A stretch of DNA of 64,000 bases from CAVQFD01 sp963724695. GTDB lineage: Bacteria > Acidobacteriota > Vicinamibacteria > Vicinamibacterales > CAVVIG01. This document shows, in pieces, positions 26,240-38,174 of the stretch. Each line of letters starts with the position of its first letter. The stretch's first letter is position 1. The notes under the pieces are model-generated. The model was not told where the DNA came from, searched no databases, and worked only from the letters and a program-made list of their open reading frames with translations. A program made the translations under genes and the position numbers. Location: assembly GCA_963724695.1 (NCBI GenBank), contig CAVRVW010000003.1, positions 434,001-498,000 on the forward strand, given 5' to 3'.

Positions 26240-27213
26240 TCACAAGTTCTCGATCCAATGTCCGTGCTCGCAGCTCCCGCTCGTCGGCGCTTCCGCGAGC
26301 CGATCGAACCGCGCGAGCACGCGACCTCGGTGACTGTGCGTGTGCAGCTTCAGCAGTCGTGCTTCGAGCCGCACCTGATCCGGTGATCGCCAGGTCGCCG
26401 AGCGGCGGAGCAGGTAGGCGCGATACGCCCGGCGGCAGAACGGCTTCGACGGCCATCGACGGCACGGACAGCGCCTATTTCGACCAGCCGGATCGCGGCT
26501 CGTGCAGCGGCGCCCTTCAGCGAGGCTCGTCGCGGGGCGATCGGCAGATGGAAGTTCGGATAGAGCCGCAGGACGAACGGATTGGCCGCGAGCAGCCGGC
26601 GGTACACGTCCGACGCCGACGACTGGCTTCAGGTGGATCACCTGGCTCGCCGTGAAGAGATCCTGCTGCTCCAGCGCCAGCCGCGTGTCGGCGACCACGA
26701 AGTTCGCGCAGACCGTGCGGCGCCGGCCAAGCAGCTTGGCGAGCACGATCGTCGCGACCGTGACCGACCAGACGCGACGGCCGCGCGTGACGATAAAGAG
26801 GTCGAGGTCGCCGGCGCCTTCGAGGTTCAGGTGGGCGACGCTGCCGGAGAGCGCCACCATCCGGACGTAGGGCATCATCGATCACGAGCGAGAGGAAGGC
26901 CCGGTGGGCCTCGAGAAACGTCCGGCTGCGCGCCTCGCGCACGCGCCGTTCGGCCACGGTGGCTTCGCGCCCCCGGAGGCAGAAGAACCCGTCGCGACAG
27001 TTGACCTCGTGCTGCAGCGCGGCGCTCGATCGGAACGTCTCGAGGATCTCGCTCGGTGTCTGGCGCGACTCGATGAGCGTCTCCCGCAGCTGCGCCAGCG
27101 TCAGCGGGTAGTCGAAGAGCGAGGCGTACGAGCACGCTGCGGACGATCGCCCGCTCCTCGTCGGTCAGAGACCGGAGCCCGGCGGCCTGCGCGCGGCTGG
27201 CGAGCGGCGTCAT
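26240..27213 (-). CDS. Nucleotidyltransferase-fold protein with winged-helix N-terminus (frameshifted)
   Basis: The N-terminal part (SLTDEERAIVRSVLVRL, then LFDYPLTLAQLRETLIES in a second frame) looks like a winged helix. The middle carries a nucleotidyltransferase-type motif: VALSGSVAHLNLEGAGDLDLFIVT, with the G-S and D-x-D pattern. A hydrophobic segment follows (WSVTVATIVLAKLLG). The last part, MYRRLLAANPFVLRLYPNF, is in another frame. Its stop region is convergent with cysH. Its ATG overlaps the flippase stop (ATGA), so it is cotranscribed with the flippase and probably has a role in glycan synthesis. At least three indels interrupt it; substrate unknown. Confidence 0.65.
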
Positions 27214-28468
27214 CGCGTCGTGGCCCTTCCGAGGTCCGTGCGCCAGGCCGGCCGGCTGCCGCCGACGAGCCGCCACAAGGCCAGCCCGCACCCGACCGTC
27301 ACGGCGATCTCGGTCCAGACGGTGGCCCAGGCGGCGCCGACAATCGACTGCGCGGGAATGAGGCGCGCGTTGAGGCCGACGTTGAGCACGAGCGCCGCGA
27401 AGCAGACACCCGCGTAGACGCGGTGGCCGTGCCAGCCGATGAGCTGATGGGTCAGCACGTAGTTGAGCGACATCAACGGGAAGCGCGAGAAGCAGGACGC
27501 GGAACGCCGGGACCGCGTCGAGGAACAGCGGAGCCGTAGAGCCGTCCGATGAGCGGCGTGGCCGCGACCCACAACACGAGCGTGACGCCGAGGCCGAAGA
27601 GGGTCACGCTCGCCGACGTCCGGATGAGCGGCCTCGGATCGCTCGCACGGAACAGCACGGGCAGGGCCACGGCGACCACTGCGGCCGGAAACAGTCGCAG
27701 GGCTTCAATCAGCCGGAACACGGCGTTGTACTGCCCGACCGCGGCCGGCCCGTTCCACATTTCGATGAGCAGGACGTCGACCCTGAAGTAGAGCGCCGAC
27801 AGGAGGATGCCGGCGCCGATGGGCAGGACGTCGCCGGCGGAACGTGCCAGGGAGACGCGGTGGTCGGCTGAGCTGCGGTCTGCCGCCGACAGCTGCCAGG
27901 CTTGCCAGAGGCTCGCCGCGAAGGTCAGCACGGCCGGGACGAGCAGCGCGAAGGCCAGGGCCGTGACGCTGGGGAGCCACCAGAGCACAAGTGCCGCGGT
28001 CGCCAGCGTTCCGATCCTTTGCGCGACCGTCAGCGAGGATTCGATATCGCTGCGTCCGATGCCGCGGTAGAAGTAGTTCAGGAACTCGGTCAGCCCGCTG
28101 ACCGCGTAAACGACCGCCAATACCAGGATCGCCGGACCGTACGCGCCGCCCGAACCGGTGACGACGAGGCCGAGCGCGAACACGGTCAAGCCGCCGACGG
28201 CGGTGCCCAGGCGGATGCGCAGCCAGCCCGACAGGAGCCGCCGCGCGCTATGGGGCTGTTGTGCGACGGCGCGCGACAGGTGCAGCTGCATCCCGAAGTC
28301 GGACGCCACCGCCAGAATCCAGCCCATCGTGGACCCGAGGGCGAACACACCGAAAGCGTCCACCGGCAGACGCCTGGCGGCCATCACGGTCACAAGGAAG
28401 AACGCGCCCTTCGCGATGAGGTCGGAGAGCGTGCGGTAGCCGATGAGCCACAGGGTCTGATCGCGCAC
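27210..28468 (-). CDS. Oligosaccharide flippase (Wzx/MOP family, frameshifted near the end)
   Basis: This is a polytopic membrane protein that would flip lipid-linked oligosaccharides across the inner membrane. About 12 hydrophobic segments are visible, from TLWLIGYRTLSDLIAKGAFF through GILLSALYFRVDVLLIEMW to SIVGAAWATVWTEIAVTVGC. The last quarter is in another frame after an indel near 27530. GTG at 28468 (VRDQTLW) aligns best with the family start; the frame stays open to 28615. The gene is divergent from the O-antigen ligase gene, leaving a 261-bp spacer. Confidence 0.8.
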
Positions 28469-28729
28469 GGCTGTGTTTCCGATCTGTCCTCGACGTGCGG
28501 CGCTTTCGCACCGCGAAAGGCGTTTTCGTCGCAGGTAAGCGGACCGCCCTCCAGCGCACCGCCCCCATCGGAGCGCGCCGTGGACGCTCTGCGCGTGCTG
28601 CCAGGGATTGTGCACGATCCGCGACCATACACGCGCCCAGCCTGATGGTTGGCCTCATGCACCAGCCGTGCCCGCGCCAACTTTGCCGCGGTCCGCCGTG
28701 GCAAGGATCTTGGACTCGTCACGAGACAC

Positions 28730-30509
28730 GTGTCTGTGGTCGCTGTCGTGATCGCCCATGAACCGACATCCGGGACAGTCTCCGCCGTCGCTCCGGCGCC
28801 GCTGGTGGCATGGCTCGGTGTGTCCGTTTTGCTGACGGTTGCGCCATTCGAGCGTCTCCAGCCGCTGCTGCGCCTGCCCGGGCAACAGCTCAGCAACGTC
28901 GAAGCCCTGCTGCTCACGATCCTGGCCGCGTGGGCCTTGGCGCTCGTGTTCGGACGAGGGGCTCCTGGCGCGCGAACGCTCGCGTTGGTCCGATCGCCCC
29001 TGGCCGCGCCCCTGGCATCGCTGGTCCTCGTCATGCTCGCCGCCGCCCTGTTTGCTCCGCCAACCGAGTCACTGCGCGGAAACGCGCTCAACATGACGGG
29101 CCGTTACGGCCTGGCGCTGCTGGTGTACTTCCTCACGGTGGACGCCGTCAGCGGCGGCCGCCTCGACCGCCTGCTGGCTGTCGCCGTGGCGCTCGGCGCA
29201 GTGCTCTCGGTGATCGTGCTGCTCGACTTCTGGGGCGTGCCGGTGGTGCGCGCCTGGCTCCGGCAATTCCGCACGGGCATCGCGCTCGTCGGATCCCAGG
29301 TGCGGGCGACGGGGCCGTTCCAGTACCCGACCATCGGCTCGATGTACCTCGAGGTCCTGTTTGCGCTCGGCCTCGGGTTCCTGCTGCTGATGCTGGAGCG
29401 CGGGCGCCATCAGGCGGCGGCCGTCGCCGTCGCGGTGCTCCTGGTCGTGGGGCAGGCCGTGGTGCTGACCTACACGCGCGCCGGACTCCTGACACTGCTC
29501 GCGAGCCTCTCGATCGTCGCCGCGCTGCGCCTGCGCGATCGTGGCGTGGATCGGACGGTGCTCATCCTCGGCGCCATCGCGCTCGCCATCGGGCTGCAGT
29601 TCGTGGCCTCGCGATCGTTCGACGCGCTGCGGCTGCGGATGACCAGCGAAGGGCAGGACGAGTGGTATCGCGCCTCCTTCGATGTCCCGCTGACGATCGA
29701 GGTTCCGGCCGGCGGCACGATCAGCGTGCCGCTGTCGGTCACCAACGCGGGACGCGTCACGTGGGAGCCGGACGGATCACCGCGAATCCGGCTGTCGTAC
29801 CATTGGCTGCAGGCCGACGACGACCGCGTGGTGAGCTGGGAGGGTCTCCGGACGGATTTCGCGTCTGCAGTGGAGCCTGGCCAGACGGTCGCGATGGTGG
29901 CGCGCGTCGAGGCTCCACCCCAGGCGGGGGTCTACCGCCTCCTGTGGGATCATCGAGGAAGAGCATCGCCTCTGGTTCACCACCGAGCCGGATGCGGCGC
30001 TCTTCACCTCCCGCGCGGCGGTGACCGGGCACGACGCGGCGAGCGTCGCGCCCGCCGCCCTGAAGGCGTTTCCGACAAGCAGCGCGCGACCTGGCCGCCT
30101 GGTGCTCTGGCGTGCGGCCGGCCGCATGCTCGCGGATCATCCCTGGACCGGTGTCGGCCCGGACAATTTCCGGTTGCTGTACGGCGGATACTCGGGTCTG
30201 GCCAACGCCGACACGCGAGTCCACAGCAACAACCTGTATCTCGAAGTGCTGGTCTCTGGCGGACTGATCGCGGGCCTGGTGCTCGTCTGGATCGGCTGGC
30301 GTCTGGCGGCGGTGACGTGGCACACCCTCGCACCGCTCGCCGTCCACCCTGCCGCCCCCGGGATCGCGGCCGCGCTCGCGGCCCTCGCGGTGCACGGCCT
30401 GTTCGACGCCTTTCTGGCGTTTACGGCCACCTACATCCTGACGGCGATCACGATCGGCCTGGCGACGGGGCTGTCCATGTCCGTCCGGGCCCACGCGGGG
30501 AGCGTGTAG
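28730..30509 (+). CDS. O-antigen ligase/polymerase family protein with Ig-like insertion (frameshifted)
   Basis: This is a polytopic inner-membrane protein of the WaaL/Wzy type that polymerises or ligates glycan chains. Ten or so hydrophobic helices are visible. The conserved periplasmic loop is present in the C-terminal part (HPWTGVGPDNFRLLYGGYSG, then HSNNLYLEVLVSGGLI). Between the last helices lies an unusual insert of about 100 residues, VPLTIEVPAGGTISVPLSVT, then WEPDGSPRIRLSYHWL, which looks like an Ig-like or NBR1-like beta-sandwich. An indel near 29945 breaks the frame. The start is uncertain; GTG 28730 is chosen. The stop is one base before the next glycosyltransferase GTG. Confidence 0.8.
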
Positions 30510-30510
30510 C

Positions 30511-31663
30511 GTGCGGCTCGCATTTGACGGGACGACCCTTCGCCCGGAGCGTACCGGTGTGGGCTACTACACGGAGCACCTCCTCCATCATCTGGCCGCC
30601 GAAGGCCAGCAGGACGAGATCATCGTCATCTCCAATCGGCCGGTGGAGACGACGAGGCCTCTTCCGTCGCACGTGCGCGTCGTGACCAGTCGAGGGCGCT
30701 TGCCGAGGATCGCGTGGATGCAGACGCAGGCGCCCCGCCTGCTCAAGACGCTGCAGCCCGACGTGGTGCACTTCACCAACGGGATCATGCCCCTGGCCTC
30801 GCCCGTGCCGGCGGTCGTCACGATCCACGACATGAGCTTGACGTTGTATCCCGGCTACCACCCCCCGCGCCGGGTGCTGCTCAACCGGCCGCTGGTGAAC
30901 CTCGCGACGCGGAGGGCCGACGCGATCATCACCGTCTCGGAAAGCGCGAAGCGCGACATCGTCCGGTCGTACGGACTGTCGTCGGATCGCGTGCACGTGG
31001 TACTCGAAGCCGCAGCTCCGTCGTTCAGGCCCATCCACGATCTCGGCACGTTGACGAGGGTGCGCCGCCGGTACGGACTGTCCGATCGGTTCATTCTCTA
31101 CGTCGGGACGATTGAGCCACGCAAGAACCTGCCGAAGCTGATCGAGGCCTTTGCTCATCGTCGCAGGCAGGGCGAACTGACGCATCAGCTGGTGTGCGCG
31201 GGACCCTACGGGTGGCTGAGCCGCGACATCGACGCCCTGATTGATCGGCTGCAGGTGAACGACAGCGTGCTTTTCACCGGCTACGTTCCGTTCGACGACC
31301 TCGCGGCGCTGTACAACCTCGCCGAGATGTTCGTGTTCCCGTCGATCTACGAGGGCTTCGGGTTGCCCGTCATCGAGGCGATGGCCTGCGGCACACCGGT
31401 GATCACTGGCCGCGTCGCCGCACTTGACGAAGTGGCGGGCGGCGCCGTCGAACACGTCGACGCGCTGGAGGTGGATCCCATCGGCGATGCCCTGGTCCGA
31501 TTGTCCCGGGATCGCGATCGCCGGCATGCGCTCGCTCGGGCCGGGTTGCTGCGGGCGCAGGCATTTTCCTGGGCGCCGCGCGGCTCGGGAAACGTACGAC
31601 GTCTACAGGCGGGCCGCTCGCCTGGAACCGGCAGTCCGGCGGTTGGAGGTCGATGACGTCGTG
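30511..31663 (+). CDS. GT4 family glycosyltransferase
   Basis: This GT-B fold glycosyltransferase has about 380 residues and starts at GTG 30511 (MRLAFDGTTLRPERTGVGYY). The acceptor domain contains PDVVHFTNGIMPL and VVTIHDMSL. The donor-binding domain contains FILYVGTIEPRKNLPKLIEAF and the E-x7-E signature EGFGLPVIEAMACGTPVI. The frame changes near 31577, after QAFSWA, to RAARETYDVYRRAARLEP. After that the end cannot be fixed: the following radical SAM start (GTG 31661) would overlap the most likely stop. Confidence 0.85.
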
Positions 31664-33164
31664 AACGCCGACGTCCTCTTCGGCCAGGCGTACTTCCTGC
31701 GGTTCGACCCCAAGTTGTGGGCCGCGCGCCAGCCGTACGCGCCGCTGGGCACGCTCTACGCGGCTGCGGCGGTGCGGGCACGCGGCTACACGCGTGCGCT
31801 CTTCGACGCGATGCTCGCGCGGTCGGAAGCCGAGTGGGCGGAAGCGCTCGACGCACACCGCCCGAAGTTCGCGGTGCTGTACGAAGACAACTTCAACTAC
31901 CTGTCGCAAGATGTGCCTCCTGCGCATGCGACAGGCGGCGCTCGTCGATGGTCGAAGCGGCGCGCGTTCGCGGCATTCCGATCGTCGTCGCCGGATCGGA
32001 TGCCACGGATCATCCGGATGTCTATCTCGCCGCGGGCGCCGACGCCGTGATCGTCGGCGAAGGCGAGATGACGCTGTGCGAGCTGCTCGACGCCTGGACC
32101 GGCAGAAGCCCCCGGCCCCTGAGCCAGGTGCCGGGGTTGTGCTGGCGCGCCGAGGACGGGACGCATCGTCCGCACGGGACCGCGAGAGTCCGTGCGCGAC
32201 CTCGATGCCTGCCGCGCCCGGCCTGGGACCTGGTGGACGTCGAGCGCTACCGGCGGTTCTGGACGGCTGCGCACGGGTACTTCTCGATGAACATCGCGAC
32301 GACGCGCGGGTGCCCGTATCACTGCAACTGGTGCGCGAAGCCGATCTACGGCCAGCGGTACGCCGCCCGTTCGGCGGAAAGCGTGATCGACGAGATCCGG
32401 GACCTGGCTGAAGCGCGTACCGCCCCGATCATCTCTGGATCGTCGATGACATCTTCGGGCTCAAGCCCGGGTGGATCGAAGACTTCGCCGGATTGGCGGT
32501 GAGGCGCGGGCGTGCGCATGCCCTTCACGCTGCCTGCTCCGTGCGGACGGCGTGACGCCGACGGTCACGCGGGCGCTCGCCGAGGCCGGGTGCCGCACCG
32601 CGTGGATCGGCGCCGAGTCAGGCTCGCAGCGCGTCCTCGACGCGATGGAGAAGGGCGTTCGAGTCGACCAGATCGCCGAGGCCGCCCGGCGGCTGCACGA
32701 CGCGGGGATCGAGGTCGGGCTTCTTCCTGCAGTTCGGGTATCCGGGCGAGACGCTCGAGGACATCGAGCGGACACTGCAGATGGTGCGCGAGTGCCGGCC
32801 CGACGACATCGGCGTGTCGGTGTCGTATCCGCTGCCGGGCACGCCGTTCTACGAGCGGGTCAAGGCCGAGCTCGGCGAGAAGCAGAACTGGATCGATTCG
32901 AACGATCTCGCGATGATGTATCCGGCGACGTACCCGCCGGACTTCTATCGCGCGCTGCACGGTCTGGTGCACGCCGAGTTCCACGCGGCGCAGCAAGTCG
33001 TTCTCGCCGTACCAGAGGCTGCGCGCATGGGTCCTCCGGCGCCGCGTTGACCGGCTTGCGCGATCTGCCGGCGAATGCCGCCTGCGTCGCCAGTTCGACT
33101 GCAGCCAGTGCTCACGCGCCAGGCGGCGGCCGTGCCGAGCGAGCAGAGCCCCGCGAGGTCATGA
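31661..33164 (+). CDS. B12-binding radical SAM protein, copy 1 (heavily frameshifted)
   Basis: The N-terminal part looks like a cobalamin-binding domain (NADVLFGQAYFLRFDPKLW, then YAPLGTLYAAAAVRARGY). The radical SAM core carries the Cx3Cx2C motif in TTRGCPYHCNWCAKPIYG, which binds the [4Fe-4S] cluster that cleaves SAM. Later segments include CRTAWIGAESGSQRVLDAME and DDIGVSVSYPLPGTPFYERV. Such enzymes often methylate or rearrange unactivated carbons. At least seven indels occur, for example an extra C in CTGTCGCAAGATG. The repaired end overlaps the next ATG (TCATGA at 33160-33164). Confidence 0.8.
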
Positions 33165-34201
33165 CGTCACTGTTGACGCTCGCTGCTCGTGAGAGTCGGA
33201 GAGGCGACGAACCGGACCTTCGTGCTGCCGCTCGTCGTCTTCTTTCCGACCAGCCGCTGCAACAGCCGGTGCGTGTCGTGCGACTGGTGGAAGATCGAGC
33301 GGCGCCGGACGACCTGACGCTCGACGAGATCGACCAGGTCGCCGAGCCGCTGCCGGCGCTCGGCACGCGGCTGGTCGTGTTCTCGGGCGGCGAGCCGCTG
33401 CTCCGGCCGGAGGTGTTCGAGGCGGCGACGCTGTTCCGCGCGCCGGGGCGTGTCGCTGCATCTGCTCACGAGCGGCGTCCTGCTCGAGCGATCGGCGGCG
33501 GAAGTGGCCCGGCACTTCTCACGCGTCGTGGTCTCGCTCGACGGCGCGACCGAGGCCCTCTACCGCGCCGTCCGCGGCGTCGCGCGCTGACCGTGGTCGA
33601 GCGGGGCGTGGCGGAGCTCCGTCGCAGGGCGCCCGATCGTCCCGGTCACGGCGCGCGCCACGCTCCACCGGCTGAACTTCCGCGAGCTTGCCCGAGCTCA
33701 TCGAGCATGCGCAAGGCGATGGGGCTCGACGGCATCTCGTTTCTCGCCGGCCGACGTCTCGTCGTCGGCGTTCGGCCGGGATGCCGTCTCCGACGCTCGG
33801 GTCGTTGGGCCTCGATGCCGGCCGAGGTCGCGGAGTTCGCGACGGTCGTCGAGCAGACGATCGCGCACTCACGCGGACGATTTCGCGTCCGGCTTCGTCG
33901 CCGAGTCGCCGGAGAAGCTGCGGCGCCTGCCGCAGTACTACGCGGCGCTCCTGGGCGGCGCGCGATTTCCGCCGGTGCCGTGCAACGCGCCGTGGATGTC
34001 GGTGGTCATCGAGGCGGACGGGTCGGTGCGGCCGTGCTTCTTCCATGAGCGGATCGGCAACGTGCGCGCCACGCCCCTGCCGCTGATCGTCCGCGACGCG
34101 CTCTCGGCGTTTCGCGGCACGCTCGACGTCGCGACCAACCCGGTCTGCACGCGGTGCGTCTGCTCGACTGAAGACCGGCTGGAGGGGAGCGCCATGGCAC
34201 T
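33161..34201 (+). CDS. Radical SAM/SPASM protein (frameshifted)
   Basis: The CxxxCxxC motif appears as FFPTSRCNSRCVSCDWWK, followed by the SAM-binding FSGGEPLLRP and VVVSLDGATEALYRAVRG. The C-terminal SPASM-type region has cysteines in MPCNAPWMSVVIEADGSVRP, CFFHERIGN and NPVCTRCVC, which would bind an auxiliary cluster. The substrate is unknown. The start is either ATG 33161 or GTG 33189. The repaired C-terminus reads APWH-stop and overlaps the next methyltransferase start (ATG 34195). The frame changes at least five times. Confidence 0.78.
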
Positions 34202-35036
34202 AGCCGAACGCGCCGCTCCCGTGGCCGAGGACACGCAGCACGCCTTCGACGGCGTGGCCGCGACCTACGACCGCTCGAACGCCGAGAATCCCGGGCTCGT
34301 GGCGATGCGCCGGCGCGCGCTGAGCGCGCTGAGCCTGGCGCTGCCCGGCGGCGGCCGCGTCCTCGACCTCGGCTGTGGTCCCGGGACCGACGAGCCGCGC
34401 GCTGGCGGCGCTCGGCTACCGGGTGACGGCCATCGACTGGTCGCCGGCGATGGTCGACGAGGCGCGGCGACGGGTGCGCGCGGCCGGGCTCTCCGATCGC
34501 GTCGACGTCCGCCGTCTCGGCATCCACGAGCTCGACCGCCTGGCGCCGGCACGCTTCGACGCCGCCTGCTCGAATTTCGGTCCGCTCAACTGCGTCGCCG
34601 AACCTGCCGGCAGCCGCCCGCGCCATCGCCAGGCGCCTCCGCCCCGGCGGCATGCTGGTGGCGTCGGTCATCGGCCGCGTCTGCCCGTGGGAGATCGCGC
34701 TCTATCTGGCGCGCGGCGACTGGCGGCGCGCCCGGCGTCCGCTTTTCGCGCGCGTTCGTGCCGGTGCCGCTTGAACGGCGGCGCGTCTGGACGCGGTACT
34801 ACACCCCGGCGAGTTCGAGCGGGCGTTTGTCGCGGCCGGCTTCGCGCGCCAATCCCTGCGCGCGCTCGGCGCTGCTCGCGCCGCCACCGTACCTGCGAGG
34901 GGTTCGCCGCTCGCCATCCGGCCCTGGTGACGCCCTCTGGCGCGTCGACGACGCCGTCGGGCACTGGCCGGGCGTTCGGACGTGGGGCGATCACTTTCTC
35001 ATCGTGCTGCAGAAGCGAGGAGGGCTCGCGCCGTGA
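34195..35036 (+). CDS. SAM-dependent methyltransferase 1 (frameshifted)
   Basis: A class I methyltransferase. Motif I is GGGRVLDLGCGPGT, then ALAALGYRVTAIDWSPAMVD after an indel, and the post-motif region is FDAACSNFGPLNCV. The C-terminal part reads TWGDHFLIVLQKRGG. Acceptor unknown. It overlaps both neighbours, the next gene by GTGA at 35033-35036, so it belongs to one translationally coupled operon with the radical SAM genes. Confidence 0.8.
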
Positions 35037-35949
35037 GCGACGCGTGGCTGCCGCGCTTCGCCTGTCCCGACTGCCGTGTGCGCGGCCTCGGGCGAGAACG
35101 CCCTTGCGCTGCGCCGTGTGCGGCCGCATCTTCGAACGCAGCGACGGCATCTGCCGGTTTCTCCCGGCGGCACGGCGCCCAGGTCTGCGGAACGCTTCGC
35201 CGCGCAGTACCGGCTCGTGCGCGCAGCGCGACGGCTATCGCGCCCGATGGGCCGGACTACTACCGGATGCTGCCGTCGGTTCCGCAGACGATCCGCGCCG
35301 CGGCGGACTGGCGCATCCGCCGCGAGAGCTATGCGCACCTGCAGCGCCACGTGCTTCCGGCGGTCTGGCAGGGACCGATCCGCGTGCTCGATCTCGGCGC
35401 CGGCAGCGGCTGGCTGTCGCATCGGCTCGCCTCGCTCGGCCATCACGTCGTCGCGGTCGATCGCCTCGACGACGAACGGGACGGCCTCGGCGCGTGCCGG
35501 CACTACCCGGTCGCGTTCGCGGCGGTGCAGGCCGACTTCGACGCGCTGCCGTTCGCGGCCGGCCAGTTCGACCTCGTCGTGTTCAACGCGTCGCTGCACT
35601 ACGCCGAGCAGCCCGACCGCGACGCTCGCAGAGGCCGCCGCGTGTGCTCGCCCCGGCGGCGCGCTCGCGGTGATGGATTCGCCGATGTTTGCCGACGACG
35701 AGGCCGGACGGGCGATGGTCGCCGACGAGAACCAGCGCCTGCGCGCCGAGTACGGCGTCGCGGACGTCGGTACGCCCGGGCGTCGGCTTTCTGACCTTCG
35801 CGCGGCTGGAACGGGCCGCAGCCGCGCTCGGGCTGCCGCTCGCGGTTCGTGCCGTCGCGGGGCCGCTCGGCTGGCGGGCGCGCCGGCAGCTGGCGCGCTG
35901 GCGCATCGGCCGGTCGCCGGCCGCGTTCGGCGTGTGGGTGGCCCGATGA
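35033..35949 (+). CDS. SAM-dependent methyltransferase 2 with zinc-ribbon-like N-terminus (frameshifted)
   Basis: The first 40 residues carry paired cysteines (RFACPDCR, then CAVCGRIF in another frame), a Trm112/zinc-ribbon-like pattern. The methyltransferase core is IRVLDLGAGSGWLSHRLASL, with ADFDALPFAAGQFDLVVFNA as the later motif. The C-terminus ends RSPAAFGVWVAR. Frame changes occur in the first 200 bp and near 35630 and 35780. The stop overlaps the ATG of the next gene (ATGA at 35946). Confidence 0.8.
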
Positions 35950-37469
35950 TCGTCCTCTTCAATCCGCTGTCGACGACGCCGGGCAAGCAGCCGCTGCCGC
36001 TGTCGCTGCTGTCGCTGGCGGCGGTGCTCGAGCGCGCCGGGATCGCCTGGGCGCTCGTCGACGGCAACATCGACGGCCGATCCCGCCGCGGCGATCATCG
36101 GCACGGTTCTCGGCTGACCCCGCGTCGGGCCGGGCGACGCCGGCGCTGCTCGCGGTCACCGTCATGCCCGGCCCGCAGCTGACGCAGGCGGTGCCCGTCT
36201 GCCGCGCGTTCAAGGCGGCGCTCCCGGACATGCCGATCGTCTGGGGCGGCTACTTTCCGACGCAGCACGCCGACACGGTGCTCGCCGCGCCGTTCGTCGA
36301 CTTCGTGATCCGATCGCAGGGCGAGCGGCCGCTGCTCCAGCTGGTCGACGCGCTCTCGAGAACGGTGGCGGCGTCGAGTCGGTGGCCGGTCTGTCCGCCT
36401 GGAGCTCGAGCCGGACGCCGAAGGTGCCCCGGCAGATCGTCCACAACCCGACCGGGCCGATGATCGCCGCTCGACGACCTGCCGGATCTGCCGTACCACC
36501 GCGTCGACATGGCGCGCTACCTCCACCCGACCTATCTGGGACGGCGGACGGTCGCGCACAACTCGTCGTTCGGCTGTCCGTTCTCCTGCAGCTTCTGCGC
36601 GGTCGTCGCGATGACGAACCGGCGCTGGCTGGCGCAGTCGCCGGCGCGCATCGAGCGCGTCGCTCCGCGCACCTGGTCGCAGCGCTACCGCGTCGACGCG
36701 GTGCAGATGCACGACATGGACTTCTTCATCTCCGAGGCGCGCGTCGCGGAGTTCGCCGAGCGCATCGCGCCGCTCGGCATCACGTGGTGGGCGCTCGGCC
36801 GCGTCGACACGCTGATGCAGTACTCCGACGCGACCTGGCGCGGCGATGGCGCGCTCGGGGCTGAAGATGGTGTTCTCCGGCGCCGAGTCCGCGTCGGACG
36901 CCACGCTCACGGCGATGAACAAGGGCGGCAAGGCCGTCGCCGCAGCTGGCCGCTCGAGCTGGCCCGGCGGATGCGCGCTACGGCGTCGTGCCCGAGTTCT
37001 CGTTCGTGCTCGGCTCTCCGCCCGATCCGCTCGGCGACATGGCCGCGACGTTCGAGTTCATCCGCACGCATCAAGCGGGTCAATCCGGCGACCGAGATCA
37101 TCCTCTACACCTACACGCCGGTGCCGATGGACGGCACGCTGTACGCCGAGGCCGCGGCGCCTCGGGTTCGCGTTCCCGCGACGCTCGACGAGTGGGCGTC
37201 CGACGAGTGGCAGCAGCTGATGATGCGCCGCGGCGACGGCATCCCGTGGATCGACGGGACGGTCCGGCGCCGCGTCCGCAACTTCGAGCGCGTGCTGAAC
37301 GCGTTCTACCCGACCGTCACCGATCGCCGGCTGACGCCGGCGCGCCGCGCCGTGCTCAAGGCGGCCAGCGCGTGGCGCTACGCGCTGAAGGTGTACGCCG
37401 CGCCCGTACGAGCTGCGGGCGCTGCAGCGCCTGATGCACTACCAGCGGCCGGAGACGACGGGGTTCTGA
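35946..37469 (+). CDS. B12-binding radical SAM protein, copy 2 (frameshifted)
   Basis: The N-terminus (MIVLFNPLSTTPGKQPLPLS, then PIVWGGYFPTQHADTVL) is a cobalamin-binding domain of the BchE type. The radical SAM motif is SSFGCPFSCSFCAVVAM. Further conserved stretches are VQMHDMDFFISEARVAEFAE, GLKMVFSGAESASDATLTAM and VPEFSFVLGSPPDPLGDM. The chemistry is likely methyl transfer or cyclisation on carbon, but the substrate is unknown. About six indels are present. The stop (TGA 37467-37469) is directly followed by the next ATG (37470). Confidence 0.82.
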
Positions 37470-38174
37470 ATGACGGGGATTCGTCTCGCTGGTTCGACGT
37501 CCGCCGAGCTGTCCGGTGCTGCCGGCGCGCGAGGCGCTACGCGCTCTGGGCCGAGACCTATCCGCCGCGGCCGCACAACCCGCTGATGGAAGCGGAGCAG
37601 TCGGTCGTCGGCGCCGATGCTCGATCGGCCGCAGCCGCGCCGCGCGCGCTCGACGTCGGCACGGGCACCGGCCGCTACCTGCCGCTGCTGCAGTCGGCCG
37701 GCGCCAGGCTCGTCGTCGGCATCGACCTGTCGCTGGCGATGCTCGCGCACGCGCTGCCGGCCGCCCGCACGCGTCTGCGCGGACGCCTGCCGGCTGCCGT
37801 TTCGCGACGCGTCGTTCGACCTCGTCTGCTCGTCGCTGATGGTGGGCGATCGTCGACCGGCTGGCCGACTGGGTGGCGGAAGCCGCGCGCGTGCTCGCGC
37901 CAGGCGGACACCTCGTCTACTCGGACTTTCATCCGTCGTGGGGCGCGCTGGGCTGGCGCCGGACGTTCACGACCACGGACGGCCGCACGTTCGCGCTGCC
38001 GTACCACGCGCAAACCATCGACGAGCATCTCGGGCGCTCGCGGCCACCGGCCTCGAGGTGCGGCCCATCCGCGAGCCGCGCGTCGACGGCCGCCCTGCGC
38101 CCGTCGTCGTCGCGTTCCACGCCGCGAAACCAGGACCGTTCGTCGTCGAACGGCAGCGGCACTGGCCCCGTTGA
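37470..38174 (+). CDS. SAM-dependent methyltransferase 3 (frameshifted)
   Basis: A class I methyltransferase of the UbiE/Methyltransf_11 type. The conserved lead-in YALWAETYPPRPHNPLMEAE precedes motif I RALDVGTGTGRYLPLLQSAG. Then come GIDLSLAMLAHALP, RLPFRDASFDLVCSSLMVG and ARVLAPGGHLVYSDFHPSW. Its end (HWPR-stop at 38172-38174) overlaps the possible TTG start of the amidohydrolase. Confidence 0.82.
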
